Of a stretch of 64,000 nucleotides of DNA, positions 32,850-41,330 are shown piece after piece (position 1 is the stretch's first letter; the number at the start of each line of letters is the position of its first letter). This DNA comes from Ruminiclostridium josui JCM 17888 (GTDB lineage: Bacteria; Bacillota; Clostridia; Acetivibrionales; DSM-1351): positions 3,232,001 through 3,296,000 of the forward strand of contig NZ_JAGE01000001.1 in the NCBI RefSeq assembly GCF_000526495.1. Direction: 5' to 3'. The notes beneath the pieces are model-generated. The model ran no database searches and was not told the origin of the DNA. It saw nothing but the letters and a program-made list of their open reading frames with translations. Both the position numbers and the translations under genes were made by a program.

Positions 32850-33194
32850 ATGGATGATATTTTTAAAATAGTAAAAGGAAAATTCAAACCTACCGAATCA
32901 ACTGATACAAAAAAATTCTGGCAAAACTATTTGATTGGTAAAACTCTTACTCTGTGTTCAAGTGTAATGGAGGGATGTTGGAACTTGGTTGGAATAGATG
33001 GAGAAGAAAAGTGCAAAGACTTTCTTAAATGGGTATGGGATCATGAAAAAGAACATGATTACGAAAGTTTTGAAGATATGCAAGAAGAAATGGATTGTGG
33101 TAATGATGGTTTTGGCTTCGAACCTGATGAAATTGAGGTAATTGAGTTTCTTTTAGGTTATGACTTGGACAAGAAGGAAACAGTGAAGCCATAG
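32850..33194 (+). CDS. Acidic hypothetical phage protein
   Basis: A 114-residue, strongly acidic protein (C-terminal half rich in Glu/Asp) behind TAGGAGG. No family recognised. Such small acidic phage proteins sometimes act as DNA mimics or host-enzyme inhibitors, but nothing here shows it. Confidence 0.6.
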   Translation: MDDIFKIVKGKFKPTESTDTKKFWQNYLIGKTLTLCSSVMEGCWNLVGIDGEEKCKDFLKWVWDHEKEHDYESFEDMQEEMDCGNDGFGFEPDEIEVIEFLLGYDLDKKETVKP

Positions 33195-33245
33195 ATTGTG
33201 ATAGCAAAATTAAAGGCCTAAAAGTAGGCAGAAAGAGGTTAATAA

Positions 33246-33827
33246 ATGCCAAATCATGTAACAAACAGATTAACTATAATAGCAGAAATCAACAGGGTTT
33301 CTGAAATAAAAAATTTTATTCAGATAGAAAAAAGCGAAAACAACGAGGAAGTTTATGGTCCAGGTACAATTGATTTAAATAAAATCACTCCAATGCCTAG
33401 ATGGGTTTATGGTTCAAACCCTAAAGTTTTCGGAATTAGCCGAGCCGACGAAGAAAAATATGGAGAAGACAACACATCTTTGGGATGGGCAAGAAAAAAC
33501 TGGGGAACAAAATGGAATGCATATGGGCAACCAGACAAACGAAATAGTGACAATGTTATATTCTTTCAAACGGCGTGGAATTGCCCACATGAACTCGTTA
33601 AAAAACTTTCATAGATATTTCCGGACGTAAAGTTTGAGATTGCTTGGGCTGATGAAGATTTAGGCCATAACATTGGGATTACTATTTTTCAAGATGGCGA
33701 GATTCTGGAAAATATCATCCCCAAAGGTGGTAGCGTTGAAGCAAAAAAGCTTTATTTTGAAATAACCAATGAGAGCCTTGCCGAACATGGAATGAATGAA
33801 AACTATGAATACATAGATGAGCAATAG
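33246..33827 (+). pseudogene. YubB/DUF1281-like gene interrupted by an in-frame TAG
   Basis: The protein begins MPNHVTNRLTI as in YubB/api92-related ferredoxin-like phage proteins and reads 122 codons to TAG at 33612-33614. The same frame then continues for 70 codons with family-like sequence (IFPDVKFEIAWADEDLGHN) to TAG 33825-33827. The intact gene would encode about 193 residues. A single nonsense change, a sequencing error or read-through could explain it; the first is simplest. Confidence 0.7.
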
Positions 33828-33917
33828 CTCGCAAAAGCAAAATATTACGTAACAAATAAAATCGGAGTAATACTAGTTAAATAAGTGTGCGCACACCTCC
33901 AGACGTGGAGGTCAGAA

Positions 33918-34532
33918 ATGAAAATATTAGTAGCATGTGAAGAAAGCCAGGCAGTAACAATTGAGTTAAGAAAGTTAGGACATGAAGCGTATAGCTGTGA
34001 TATTGAACCATGTAGCGGAGGACACCCAGAATGGCACTTACAACAAGATGTTATTCCACTACTAAAGCAACATTGGGATATGATACTTGCTTTTCCTCCT
34101 TGTACATATTTAACTGTAACGGGAAACAGTTGGTTTAATATTGAGAAGTATGGCGAAAAGGCAATAAAACGGCATGAGGACAGAAAAAAAGCAATTGAAT
34201 TCTTTATGTTATTTGCTAATTCAGATTGTGAAAAGATTGCCATAGAAAATCCTATAGGTGTAATGTCAACTCAATACAGAAAGCCAAATCAAATAATTCA
34301 ACCCTATCAATTTGGAGAACCAGAAAGAAAATCAACATGTCTGTGGTTGAAAGGGTTACCTAATTTAGTGCCAACAAACATAGTAGAACCTATTCTTTAT
34401 ACTTACAAAGATGGCAGGACGGATGGGAATTGGCATATGCAAACATTAAAACTTCCTGCAAAAGAAAGGGCAAAGGCAAGAGCAAAAACATTTCCAGGTA
34501 TCGCAAGAGCAATGGCCCAACAGTGGGGATAG
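33918..34532 (+). CDS. Phage DNA methyltransferase-like protein
   Basis: A 204-residue protein starting at ATG 33918 behind GTGGAGGTCAG. KILVACEESQAVTIELRKLG resembles a SAM-binding start, YSCDIEP motif II, and FPPCTYLT the catalytic PPC loop of cytosine-C5 methyltransferases. AIENPIG takes the place of the ENV motif. It is shorter than a full C5 enzyme and lacks a clear target-recognition domain. It could methylate phage DNA against host restriction. Confidence 0.65.
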   Translation: MKILVACEESQAVTIELRKLGHEAYSCDIEPCSGGHPEWHLQQDVIPLLKQHWDMILAFPPCTYLTVTGNSWFNIEKYGEKAIKRHEDRKKAIEFFMLFANSDCEKIAIENPIGVMSTQYRKPNQIIQPYQFGEPERKSTCLWLKGLPNLVPTNIVEPILYTYKDGRTDGNWHMQTLKLPAKERAKARAKTFPGIARAMAQQWG

Positions 34533-34546
34533 GGAGGCGGTGAGAA

Positions 34547-35419
34547 ATGTTAGTAGAACAAACCCTGTTTGGGGTTAGAGATAAAGTAAAAATAGCAATA
34601 GATCGATTACAAGCTTTTGAACCGCCAGAGGGTTACTACTTAGCCTTTAGCGGAGGGAAAGACAGTCAGTGCATATATCATTTAGCCAAAGAAGCCGGGG
34701 TAAAGTTTGATGCTCATTATCATCTGACTACAGTAGACCCACCTGAACTTATTTATTTTATTAAAGAGTATTATCCAGATGTAATTACAGATAAACCAGA
34801 GACAACAATGTGGAATTTAATAAAAAAGAGAGGCCTCCCAACTCGACAAAAAAGATTTTGTTGTCAAGTATTAAAAGAGGGCGGTGGTGAGGGGAGAATC
34901 GTTGTAACCGGAGTAAGATGGGCAGAAAGCACAAGCAGAAAAAACAACAGGGGAGTAACTGAAGTAATAGGCAAAAACAAAGCAGATAAGATTCTATTTA
35001 ATGATAATGACGAGGATAGAAAACTGTTTGAAAACTGCCAGAAGAAAGGCAAACGAGTTATAAACCCTATAGTTGATTGGAATGAGAATGACGTCTGGGA
35101 ATACCTTAACAGCCGAAGTATAAAGCATTGTTGCTTATATGACGAAGGATGGAAAAGACTTGGTTGTATCGGTTGCCCATTAGCTGGAACTGAGCAGATG
35201 CTAAGGGAATTTGAAAGATGGCCTAAATACAGGGATAATTACAGGCGAGCTATTACGAAATGGCTTACCGGATATTTGGAACGTTGCATAAAAAGAAAAG
35301 CCGACCCTTGTTTTACAAGTGCTAATGCATGGATGGAATGGTGGCTATACGGCACAGTTAAGCAAAAACAATGTAACGGTCAGATGGAAATTGAGGACAT
35401 GGGAGAAGGTGAAGAATGA
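34547..35419 (+). CDS. PAPS-reductase-family protein (phage type)
   Basis: A 290-residue PP-loop protein: LAFSGGKDSQCIYHLAKEAG is the nucleotide-binding loop. Cysteines in KRFCCQVLKEG and CCLYDEGWKRLGCIGCPLAG resemble the Fe-S or zinc site of phage PAPS-reductase and DndC-like proteins. RBS GGGAGGCGGTGAG. A second PP-loop protein lies at 37434. Roles suggested for such phage proteins include sulfur metabolism or nucleotide/DNA modification; this one is undetermined. Confidence 0.75.
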   Translation: MLVEQTLFGVRDKVKIAIDRLQAFEPPEGYYLAFSGGKDSQCIYHLAKEAGVKFDAHYHLTTVDPPELIYFIKEYYPDVITDKPETTMWNLIKKRGLPTRQKRFCCQVLKEGGGEGRIVVTGVRWAESTSRKNNRGVTEVIGKNKADKILFNDNDEDRKLFENCQKKGKRVINPIVDWNENDVWEYLNSRSIKHCCLYDEGWKRLGCIGCPLAGTEQMLREFERWPKYRDNYRRAITKWLTGYLERCIKRKADPCFTSANAWMEWWLYGTVKQKQCNGQMEIEDMGEGEE

Positions 35420-35562
35420 ACACATCAGGCGAAATAAAGTGTTGTGAGAACTGTATATTTAGCATGGACTACGGCGAATCAGTGCAGTTTATAAAGTGTG
35501 AGAAATCAAGGAAGTATGTTGATAAAAAAGGCTGCTGCAAGCATTTTTGCAAAAGAGATTAG
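35416..35562 (+). CDS. Small Cys-rich phage protein
   Basis: 48 residues overlapping the previous gene by ATGA. Seven Cys in CCENCIFS, IKCEKS and CCKHFCKRD suggest a metal-binding knuckle. No known function. Coupling to the PP-loop protein hints at a joint role. Confidence 0.6.
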   Translation: MNTSGEIKCCENCIFSMDYGESVQFIKCEKSRKYVDKKGCCKHFCKRD

Positions 35563-35603
35563 TACGGAATATAGAGGTAATCCGACGAAGAAAGGGTGAA
35601 ATC

Positions 35604-35765
35604 ATGGAATTAAATCTAATTGATAAAAACGGTAAGACATATACACGGTTTAAAATCGGGAACAAAGAGCTGACAACGTTGCCTAAAAAATGGGTAGTAG
35701 CATTAGGACAGCCAAGTAAGAAAAGCAGTAGGTTTACATACTTTGAGGCAGAAGGAGATTTATAG
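35604..35765 (+). CDS. Small hypothetical phage protein
   Basis: 53 residues from ATG 35604 behind AAAGGGTG. The N-terminus (LNLIDKNGKTYTRFKIGNKELTTLP) looks like a small beta-rich domain. Nothing else is recognised. Confidence 0.5.
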   Translation: MELNLIDKNGKTYTRFKIGNKELTTLPKKWVVALGQPSKKSSRFTYFEAEGDL

Positions 35766-35783
35766 AGCAAAGGAGTGAGGACG

Positions 35784-36224
35784 TTGAGGGAGATTAAAGC
35801 TAGAGGTAAAAGGACTGACAATGGCGAGTGGGTTTACGGTTGTTATTTAAAAAGGTGGATAGGAGCAAAGTATAAGCATTATATACATGATGGGTTGTTG
35901 GAATTTGAAGTTATCCCCGAAACAGTCGGAGAGTTCACCGGGTTGCACGACAAAAAAAGAACAGAACAATATCCGGAAGGGCAGGAGATTTATGAGGGGG
36001 ATATTCTCACACAGTCTTTTACTGACGAGGATGGAAAAATAAAGAGTTTTAGTCCGCTTTTAGTTAAATACGTACAAAGTCAATTTGTTGGCGAAAACAA
36101 AGTTTTAGACAGATTACATGGACTTTGGGCTGATATAGAGCATGAAATTATCGGCAACATACACGACAACCCCGAACTGATACCCGAACTGATAAAGGAG
36201 AGTGAAGATAATGAGAAATTATAG
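35784..36224 (+). CDS. YopX-family phage protein
   Basis: 146 residues with the YopX pattern: REIKARGKRTDNGEWVYGCYLKRW, VIPETVGEFTGLHDKKRTEQ, IYEGDIL and IIGNIHDNPELI. It starts at TTG 35784 after AGGAG. The family is common in Gram-positive phages and its function is unknown. A second YopX-like gene overlaps its 3' end. Confidence 0.75.
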   Translation: MREIKARGKRTDNGEWVYGCYLKRWIGAKYKHYIHDGLLEFEVIPETVGEFTGLHDKKRTEQYPEGQEIYEGDILTQSFTDEDGKIKSFSPLLVKYVQSQFVGENKVLDRLHGLWADIEHEIIGNIHDNPELIPELIKESEDNEKL

Positions 36225-36867
36225 AGGTAAAAGTCTTGGTGCTTGGGTTTTTGGTGATTTAGTTAGCCGTAAAGGAAGTTTGCCACCGTACATACATTTT
36301 TATGATTCAGACGGATGCGAATACATGTGCGATATTGAAATTAATACTCTTGGAGAATGCACAGGCGAAAAAGATATAAACGGCACTGCAATATATACGG
36401 GCGATATTGTCGAAAGGACATCTGGTTTAGTAGGTGATGATTACGATGGGTTTAAAGGAGTTGTAAAGTTTATTGATGCTGCTTATGTAATAGAAAGCCT
36501 CGATGGGAAAGATGGAACTTTATTGGGTGACGATATTGCCGAACTTGAAGTCTTAGGGAATATATATGATAACCCTGAACTACTTAATAATGACATGATA
36601 AAAGTCTGGTACCAAACAGACGGAGGCGGGAAACTCTATGAAGTGGACATCGAAAGTGTAGCATGTGATCTGCAGGTTGCACAGGAGGACTTTGAAACGG
36701 AAAAAGATGAAGATGAAGCATTTAAAAAGCAATCATACGATGAAATTCTAGAAAGTATTAAAAATCTTAAATTAGATCAAGAAATTGAAGCTTTTGGATT
36801 TGGGTGGGGTTGTACTATGATAAGCCAAAAAGAGTTAGATACATTACCGGAGTTTGAAGGATGGTAA
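36211..36867 (+). CDS. YopX-like protein with extra C-terminal domain
   Basis: 218 residues. The first 125 match YopX (RNYRGKSLGAWVFGDLV, GTAIYTGDIVE, VLGNIYDNPEL). The remaining 90 (KVWYQTDGGGKLYEVDIESV, then an acidic helix) are an unrelated extension. ATG 36211 overlaps the first YopX gene and follows AAGGAGAG. Tandem YopX genes suggest local duplication. Confidence 0.7.
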   Translation: MRNYRGKSLGAWVFGDLVSRKGSLPPYIHFYDSDGCEYMCDIEINTLGECTGEKDINGTAIYTGDIVERTSGLVGDDYDGFKGVVKFIDAAYVIESLDGKDGTLLGDDIAELEVLGNIYDNPELLNNDMIKVWYQTDGGGKLYEVDIESVACDLQVAQEDFETEKDEDEAFKKQSYDEILESIKNLKLDQEIEAFGFGWGCTMISQKELDTLPEFEGW

Positions 36868-36878
36868 GTTCAGCAAAT

Positions 36879-36893
36879 AAGTCTATTACGCAC
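36879..36893. repeat. 15-bp direct repeat (copies at 36879 and 37401)
   Basis: AAGTCTATTACGCAC occurs at 36879-36893 and again at 37401-37415, each time a few bases before a ribosome binding site. It may be a leftover of a cassette exchange around the gene between them. Confidence 0.55.
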
Positions 36894-36912
36894 GAAAGGA
36901 AGGTAAATACAG

Positions 36913-37350
36913 ATGGCAAAATGTAACGACTGTAGGTATTGTATAGGAACTTGTGACGGAGAACAGGAGAGTTTCGGCGGCCATGCTTATATCTCAAGTA
37001 TATCTTATGGAGTTGAGTGTAAAAAAGGTTATTCCAAGAAATTTAAACCTGAAGGTGAAACGGAGTGTAAAGGGTTTGCTTTAACTGAAAGATTAATCCA
37101 TGAAAAGCTTGATTTAATTAATTCCTTGCTGCCAAAGGTAATTGATATTGATTGTGACGAAGGGTTTTGTAACCATGTATTAGTTACTGCTGACGATGAA
37201 ACAAAACAGGTATTTATGCAATGTGGAATTAGTGAAGATACGTTTAATAGGAACATTGAAGCTTCCGGCATAAATCTTAATATTATCGGTTTTAAATATG
37301 GCAAATGGTTCACATCAGAGGACGGATACTTGCCATATAAACTAGCATGA
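36913..37350 (+). CDS. Cys-rich hypothetical phage protein
   Basis: 145 residues behind GAAAGGAAGG. It has an N-terminal cluster of Cys (CNDCRYCIGTC, CKKGY, CKGF) and a C-terminal beta-rich half. The family is not recognised. It sits between two copies of a 15-bp direct repeat. Confidence 0.6.
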   Translation: MAKCNDCRYCIGTCDGEQESFGGHAYISSISYGVECKKGYSKKFKPEGETECKGFALTERLIHEKLDLINSLLPKVIDIDCDEGFCNHVLVTADDETKQVFMQCGISEDTFNRNIEASGINLNIIGFKYGKWFTSEDGYLPYKLA

Positions 37351-37433
37351 AAGGACGCTATTTGAATATATGATGCCGTTGATCCGGGAGCAGACATTGT
37401 AAGTCTATTACGCACCAGAAAGAAGGGGATTTA

Positions 37434-38222
37434 ATGAACGTAGTAAGCTTTGGCGGAGGTACAAACAGCACAGCAATGCTTATAGGTATGTGGGAAAAGA
37501 AAATGCCTGTTGACCTTATATTATTTGCTGATACTGGCTGTGAAATGCCACATACATATGAGCATGTTGAAATAATGAGTAAGTGGCTAAAAGAACACAA
37601 AATGCCTGAAATAACTGTTGTAGGGTATACAGACAAGAACGGGAAAAGATTTACTTTAGAGGATGAATGTTTAAGATCATGCACACTTCCTTCTCTGGCC
37701 TATGGGTTTAAAAAATGTTCTCTTAAACACAAAAAGGGTGTACAAGATAAATATTGCAATAGTTATCAGCCATGTATTGATGTTTGGAGCTCCGGCAAAA
37801 AAGTAAACAAATTTATTGGTTATGATGCCGGGGAAGAACAGAGAAGAGATCATGCATGGGCAGCAGATATGCTTGATAAGAAATATTGTTACAATTACCT
37901 GTTGATTGACTGGGAATGGTATAGGGATGATTGTATAAATAAAATAAAGCAGTATAACATACCACTTCCCGGAAAGTCTAGTTGTTTCTGTTGCCCATCT
38001 ATGAAAAAACCTGAAATAAAAGTACTTAAAAAAACATATCCAGATTTATTTGATAGAGCTATAGCAATTGAGGATAATGCAAAAAAAAATCTATTAACAG
38101 TAAAAGGTCTTGGACGAAACTACTCATGGAAGGACTATATTGAATCTGTTGAAGCACAGTTGGATATATGCAGCTTACTTGATGATGAAGATTTGATTCC
38201 ATGTGGATGTTATGACGGTTAG
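37434..38222 (+). CDS. Second PAPS-reductase-like PP-loop protein
   Basis: 262 residues. VVSFGGGTNSTAMLIGMWEK is a PP-loop with SFGGGTNST in place of SGGKDS, and LILFADTGCEMPHTYEH follows. Cysteines in SSCFCCPSMKKPEI may hold a metal or cluster. Distinct from the protein at 34547 but of the same superfamily. AGAAGGGG precedes the ATG. Confidence 0.72.
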   Translation: MNVVSFGGGTNSTAMLIGMWEKKMPVDLILFADTGCEMPHTYEHVEIMSKWLKEHKMPEITVVGYTDKNGKRFTLEDECLRSCTLPSLAYGFKKCSLKHKKGVQDKYCNSYQPCIDVWSSGKKVNKFIGYDAGEEQRRDHAWAADMLDKKYCYNYLLIDWEWYRDDCINKIKQYNIPLPGKSSCFCCPSMKKPEIKVLKKTYPDLFDRAIAIEDNAKKNLLTVKGLGRNYSWKDYIESVEAQLDICSLLDDEDLIPCGCYDG

Positions 38223-38269
38223 GCCGCAATTTGAATATAATCTGAGCGAAACAAAAGGGGGAGGTGCCT

Positions 38270-38698
38270 ATGAAAAAAGCAGAACTAAACGAAATTTTAA
38301 AACTAAAAAAGGAAGTAAAGCAGCTTAACCAAAAGCTTCAGGAACTCAATTATGGTGACGATGAAACTGTTGTATCGGACAAGGTTCGGGGTAGCATGTC
38401 GGAGTATCCTTATTCAGCGAGGTCTTTCAATCTGGTTGGTCGGGAGCAGATGTCTGAAAAGTGCATACAAAAGCGAAACGAAATAGGCAAAAAGATAAGC
38501 GACAAGTACTATGAGCTAAATTGCAAGATTAGCAAGGCACTTGATTACATAAATACTATCAGTGATAGCGAGATAAGGACAATATATAGATACAGATTCA
38601 TTGATGGGCAAGAATGGAAAGAGATAGGCTTATACATGAATTACGATGAAAGTACCGTAAGGAGGAAATGTAGAGCTTGGGAAAATAAAAACAAATAA
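38270..38698 (+). CDS. ArpU/RinA-like late-gene regulator
   Basis: 142 residues: an N-terminal coiled coil (LNEILKLKKEVKQLNQKLQEL), then a sigma-region-4-like HTH (SDSEIRTIYRYRFIDGQEWKEIGLYMNYDESTVRRK; quoted in part). The family activates late transcription in Gram-positive phages, which fits its place at the end of the early region just before the packaging genes. RBS GGGGAGGTG. Confidence 0.75.
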   Translation: MKKAELNEILKLKKEVKQLNQKLQELNYGDDETVVSDKVRGSMSEYPYSARSFNLVGREQMSEKCIQKRNEIGKKISDKYYELNCKISKALDYINTISDSEIRTIYRYRFIDGQEWKEIGLYMNYDESTVRRKCRAWENKNK

Positions 38699-38771
38699 AG
38701 TTGCCCGTCAATACCCGTTATTAATGTTTTATAATTGTATCATCAAAAACTATATAAATATTTCAAAGGGC

Positions 38772-38810
38772 AAACAACATCAGGACGGATACCTGGTGTT
38801 GTTTTATTTT
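38772..38810 (+). terminator. Terminator at the end of the early region
   Basis: AACAACATCAGG pairs with CCTGGTGTTGTT (one G-U) and is followed by TTATTTTATT. It separates the late regulator from the next transcription unit. Confidence 0.75.
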
Positions 38811-38832
38811 ATTCAAAGGGGGTGTGCTCTTC

Positions 38833-38946
38833 ATGGCTAAATATAAATTTATAGGTGCAACATGTGTTTGGGGCACATTCAGAGAAGGCAAATGGTTTTG
38901 TATCTTTCCTAAATGTGCAAAGTACAAAATTCAGACAGGCAGGTGA
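38833..38946 (+). CDS. Tiny phage protein ahead of the tyrosine recombinase
   Basis: 37 residues (MAKYKFIGATCVWGTFREGK and on) behind AAGGGGGTG. It ends 7 bases before the recombinase gene. Two Cys and several aromatic residues; no known role. Confidence 0.5.
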   Translation: MAKYKFIGATCVWGTFREGKWFCIFPKCAKYKIQTGR

Positions 38947-38953
38947 AAGTTAT

Positions 38954-39592
38954 ATGAATAAAAAGCCTGCTAAACCAATACCGGAAAGTCATTATGAACG
39001 CTTCAAATATCGCCTTGAAGAGATTAGTGGAGAATGGGCAGAAAGAAACATTACCATTTTCTTACTAGATATTGCAACAGGATATAGGATTCAAGACATT
39101 ATAGACTTGACTATATCAGATATTCAGACAGCACTACAACAAGGTTGTTTTGAGATCCAGGAAAAAAAGCAGTATAACGCTTGGAAAACTCACATAAGGA
39201 AAAATCCTAAATCTTCAAAGAAAATGCCTGAGAAAAGGAAACATGATATTGTTCCACAGTTGGGAAACATTCTTAAAAAATACATAAAAAATAAAAAGAA
39301 GTCCGAATATGCTTTTCCTTCACAAAAAGGATCGGGCAGCAAACATATTAGTGAAAAAGCATACTCAGATATATTAAAAAAAGTTGCAGATGACAATGAA
39401 ATAAATCTTAAAAACATTACCGGACACAGTTTAAGAAAAACATATGCAAGAAGACTTTTTGAAGATACAAACAACCTTGAATACGTAAGAATTGCACTCG
39501 GACATTTGAGTGTTGAGGTAACAAAAAGATATCTTGGGTTGGATGATGATGTCAAAGAGTCAGCAGCAAAAATAGCTGGAAGAAAATTATAG
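38954..39592 (+). CDS. Short tyrosine recombinase/integrase-like protein
   Basis: 212 residues from ATG 38954. Tyrosine-recombinase signatures: LLDIATGYRIQDIIDLT (Arg box), KKHDIVP-like Lys region, GHSLRKTYARRLF (HxxR) and ALGHLSVEVTKRYLGL (His and Tyr). The arm-binding N-terminal domain is nearly absent. Such short recombinases often stand just before the terminase genes in clostridial phages; the job may be resolution of genome multimers rather than integration. Confidence 0.8.
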   Translation: MNKKPAKPIPESHYERFKYRLEEISGEWAERNITIFLLDIATGYRIQDIIDLTISDIQTALQQGCFEIQEKKQYNAWKTHIRKNPKSSKKMPEKRKHDIVPQLGNILKKYIKNKKKSEYAFPSQKGSGSKHISEKAYSDILKKVADDNEINLKNITGHSLRKTYARRLFEDTNNLEYVRIALGHLSVEVTKRYLGLDDDVKESAAKIAGRKL

Positions 39593-39823
39593 TTTTAATT
39601 AAAAATCCGCAATTAGTTAATACATACTTATTTCCAGTGCTATAAAAAAATAACTACAATATATGCAATAAAAAATAAAATCCGTAATCCTATATGTTAT
39701 TGCGGATTTACAAAGCACTCAAAAAAGTGGTTCAAAGTGTTGATATTTAAGCGTTACAAAGACATTGCATAAAAAATGCTTAAAAAATAACATAGAGACT
39801 CATGTATAGAGCCAAGTCTACAT
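39593..39823. other. Intergenic region with inverted repeats
   Basis: No gene seen. AAATCCGCAAT near 39603 and ATTGCGGATTT (39699-39709) form an 11-bp perfect inverted repeat; an inner copy, AAATCCG (39678-39684), can pair with the same right arm. Probably transcript-end or control structures before the packaging operon. Confidence 0.5.
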
Positions 39824-40318
39824 GTGGAGGTGAGAACAATTAAGTCAGTTCAAGAAATAATTGATAGTAGTTTAAAGCTTATCGAATCAATGGTTGAGGA
39901 CAATAAAACCGATAAAGAAATAGCTGATAAGTTAGGAGTTGGATACTCAACATATAAAAAATATAAAGCCACAAATGATGATTTAAAGGCAGTTATATCC
40001 GAAGGAAAAGATAAAAAGAATCAAAGAGTAGAACAGGCAGTATTCAAGACTGCTGTTGGTTATACTTACTGGGAAGAAGTAGCTACAAAGGTTAAGTGCC
40101 AAGAGTTAGCTGAAGATGGAACTACTATTCTTGAAAAAGAGTCGGTTGTTATAAGTGAAGTTAAGAAGTATAAAGGCCCTGATTTGGCAGCACAAAAGTA
40201 CTGGCTTAACAACAGAGAGAAATCACAGTGGAAAGAAGATCCTCATGGAGTTGAAAACAATAAAAAGCTTACTAAGCTTAAAGAAAAGGAAGTCAATTCA
40301 AAAGCTATAAGCTTGTAA
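39824..40318 (+). CDS. HTH protein, terminase-small-subunit-like
   Basis: About 160 residues. An N-terminal HTH (DNKTDKEIADKLGVGYSTYKKYK) is followed by AVGYTYWEEVATK and KYKGPDLAAQKYWLNNREKSQW, the pattern of one class of small terminase/HTH phage proteins. A P27-type small subunit lies at 40863, so this may be an accessory DNA-recognition protein. The start is unclear: GTG 39824 or 39830 overlap GGAGGTGAG, which is ideally spaced for ATT at 39839. Confidence 0.65.
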   Translation: MEVRTIKSVQEIIDSSLKLIESMVEDNKTDKEIADKLGVGYSTYKKYKATNDDLKAVISEGKDKKNQRVEQAVFKTAVGYTYWEEVATKVKCQELAEDGTTILEKESVVISEVKKYKGPDLAAQKYWLNNREKSQWKEDPHGVENNKKLTKLKEKEVNSKAISL

Positions 40319-40323
40319 AGAAG

Positions 40324-40746
40324 GTGAAAAGGATTGCGATATATACCAAGTGTTCATGTGGCAAGAAAATAATACAAGGCAGTAAGTGTGAATGTAGGAA
40401 AGATAGATATAAACGGTATGATAAAGAAGTAAGGTACAATCAGGACAATATAAAGTATACAGAGTTTTATAATAGTCCCGAGTGGGATAAGTTAAGCCAA
40501 TACATTAAAAACAAATACAATGGGTTATGCTTGATGTGTTTACTTGATAATGATGAAATAACTGCTTGTGATTTAGTTCACCACATCACACCAATTAGAA
40601 TTGATTTCAGTAAACGCTTGGATGTGAAAGAGTTGATACCTCTTTGCCATGCCTGCCACAACAGCATAGACCACATCAACTACACCGAGGAAGTAAAAAG
40701 CAAACTGAGAGCTTTGCTAACAGAGTATCAAAAAAAATATGTATAG
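40324..40746 (+). CDS. HNH endonuclease
   Basis: About 140 residues with the HNH fold: CLMCLLDNDEI, DLVHHITPI and LIPLCHACHNSIDH, and a zinc-type Cys cluster at the N-terminus (CSCGKKI..CECRK). HNH proteins next to TerS/TerL assist cos cleavage in HK97-like phages. AAGAAGGTGA overlaps the nominal GTG start at 40324; an ATT 9 bases further is better spaced. Confidence 0.85.
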   Translation: MKRIAIYTKCSCGKKIIQGSKCECRKDRYKRYDKEVRYNQDNIKYTEFYNSPEWDKLSQYIKNKYNGLCLMCLLDNDEITACDLVHHITPIRIDFSKRLDVKELIPLCHACHNSIDHINYTEEVKSKLRALLTEYQKKYV

Positions 40747-40800
40747 ACCCCGGGGGATAGGAAAAAGTTTTTAGTCATAGTTGCAACACCCGAGTGGCTC
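40747..40800. other. Candidate cos region
   Basis: Directly after the HNH stop lies ACCCCGGGGGAT (40747-40758), then AGGAAAAAGTTTTTAG. A GC palindrome in this position, between HNH and TerS genes, resembles the cohesive-end sites of HK97-type Gram-positive phages as I recall them. Not proven. Confidence 0.4.
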
Positions 40801-40862
40801 TCTCAGTCGAATAAAATTCCCAAAATGAAAGTTTGAACTTTGAGAAAAAAGAAGGTGAAAAT

Positions 40863-41330
40863 GTGAGCAGACCATGCAAGGTGGTAGACAGTCAAAGCAG
40901 ACATAGTACAAAAGAAGAAATTGAAGCAAGGAAAGAAGCAGAAGAAAGCATAAAAGGCTTGGATGATAAAATTGGTATTCCTCCGGATTATTTGTCTGAG
41001 CAGCAAAAAAATATATATTCTTTTATCATCGATGAACTTAAGAGAACAGGGATATTAACTAATTTAGACGTTTACATACTCTCCACTTGTGCTATTGCAG
41101 TTGACCGTCTGCAGACAATTGAAACCATTATAAATAAAAACATTGGGAGCATAGTCAATAAAGATTTGATGAGCGCAAAGGATAAATACACTAAAGACCT
41201 ATATCGATGCTGTAATGAATTGTCGTTATCCCCTCAATCAAGAGCAAAGCTTGGGAATTTAGCCAGAGAAAATAAAGAGAAAGAAGAAGACCCGGTATTA
41301 AAAGCCCTAAGGGAAGATGATGAGGAATGA
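40863..41330 (+). CDS. terS: Terminase small subunit (P27 family)
   Basis: 155 residues from GTG 40863 behind AAGGTG. P27-like features: IGIPPDYLSEQQKNIYSFII, LTNLDVYILSTCAIAVDRL, and the C-terminal SPQSRAKLGNLARE. It recognises the packaging site and hands DNA to the large subunit, whose gene overlaps by four bases. Confidence 0.85.
   Translation: MSRPCKVVDSQSRHSTKEEIEARKEAEESIKGLDDKIGIPPDYLSEQQKNIYSFIIDELKRTGILTNLDVYILSTCAIAVDRLQTIETIINKNIGSIVNKDLMSAKDKYTKDLYRCCNELSLSPQSRAKLGNLARENKEKEEDPVLKALREDDEE

Noticed and set aside
33612-33614. General amber recoding in this phage
   Set aside because: TAG ends many other genes here (for example 33827, 35562, 40746), so wholesale recoding is not possible; one nonsense change explains the split gene.
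39593-39823. Inverted repeats as a phage attachment site
   Set aside because: They lie between early and packaging genes, far from the cotJC junction, and pair like RNA hairpins.
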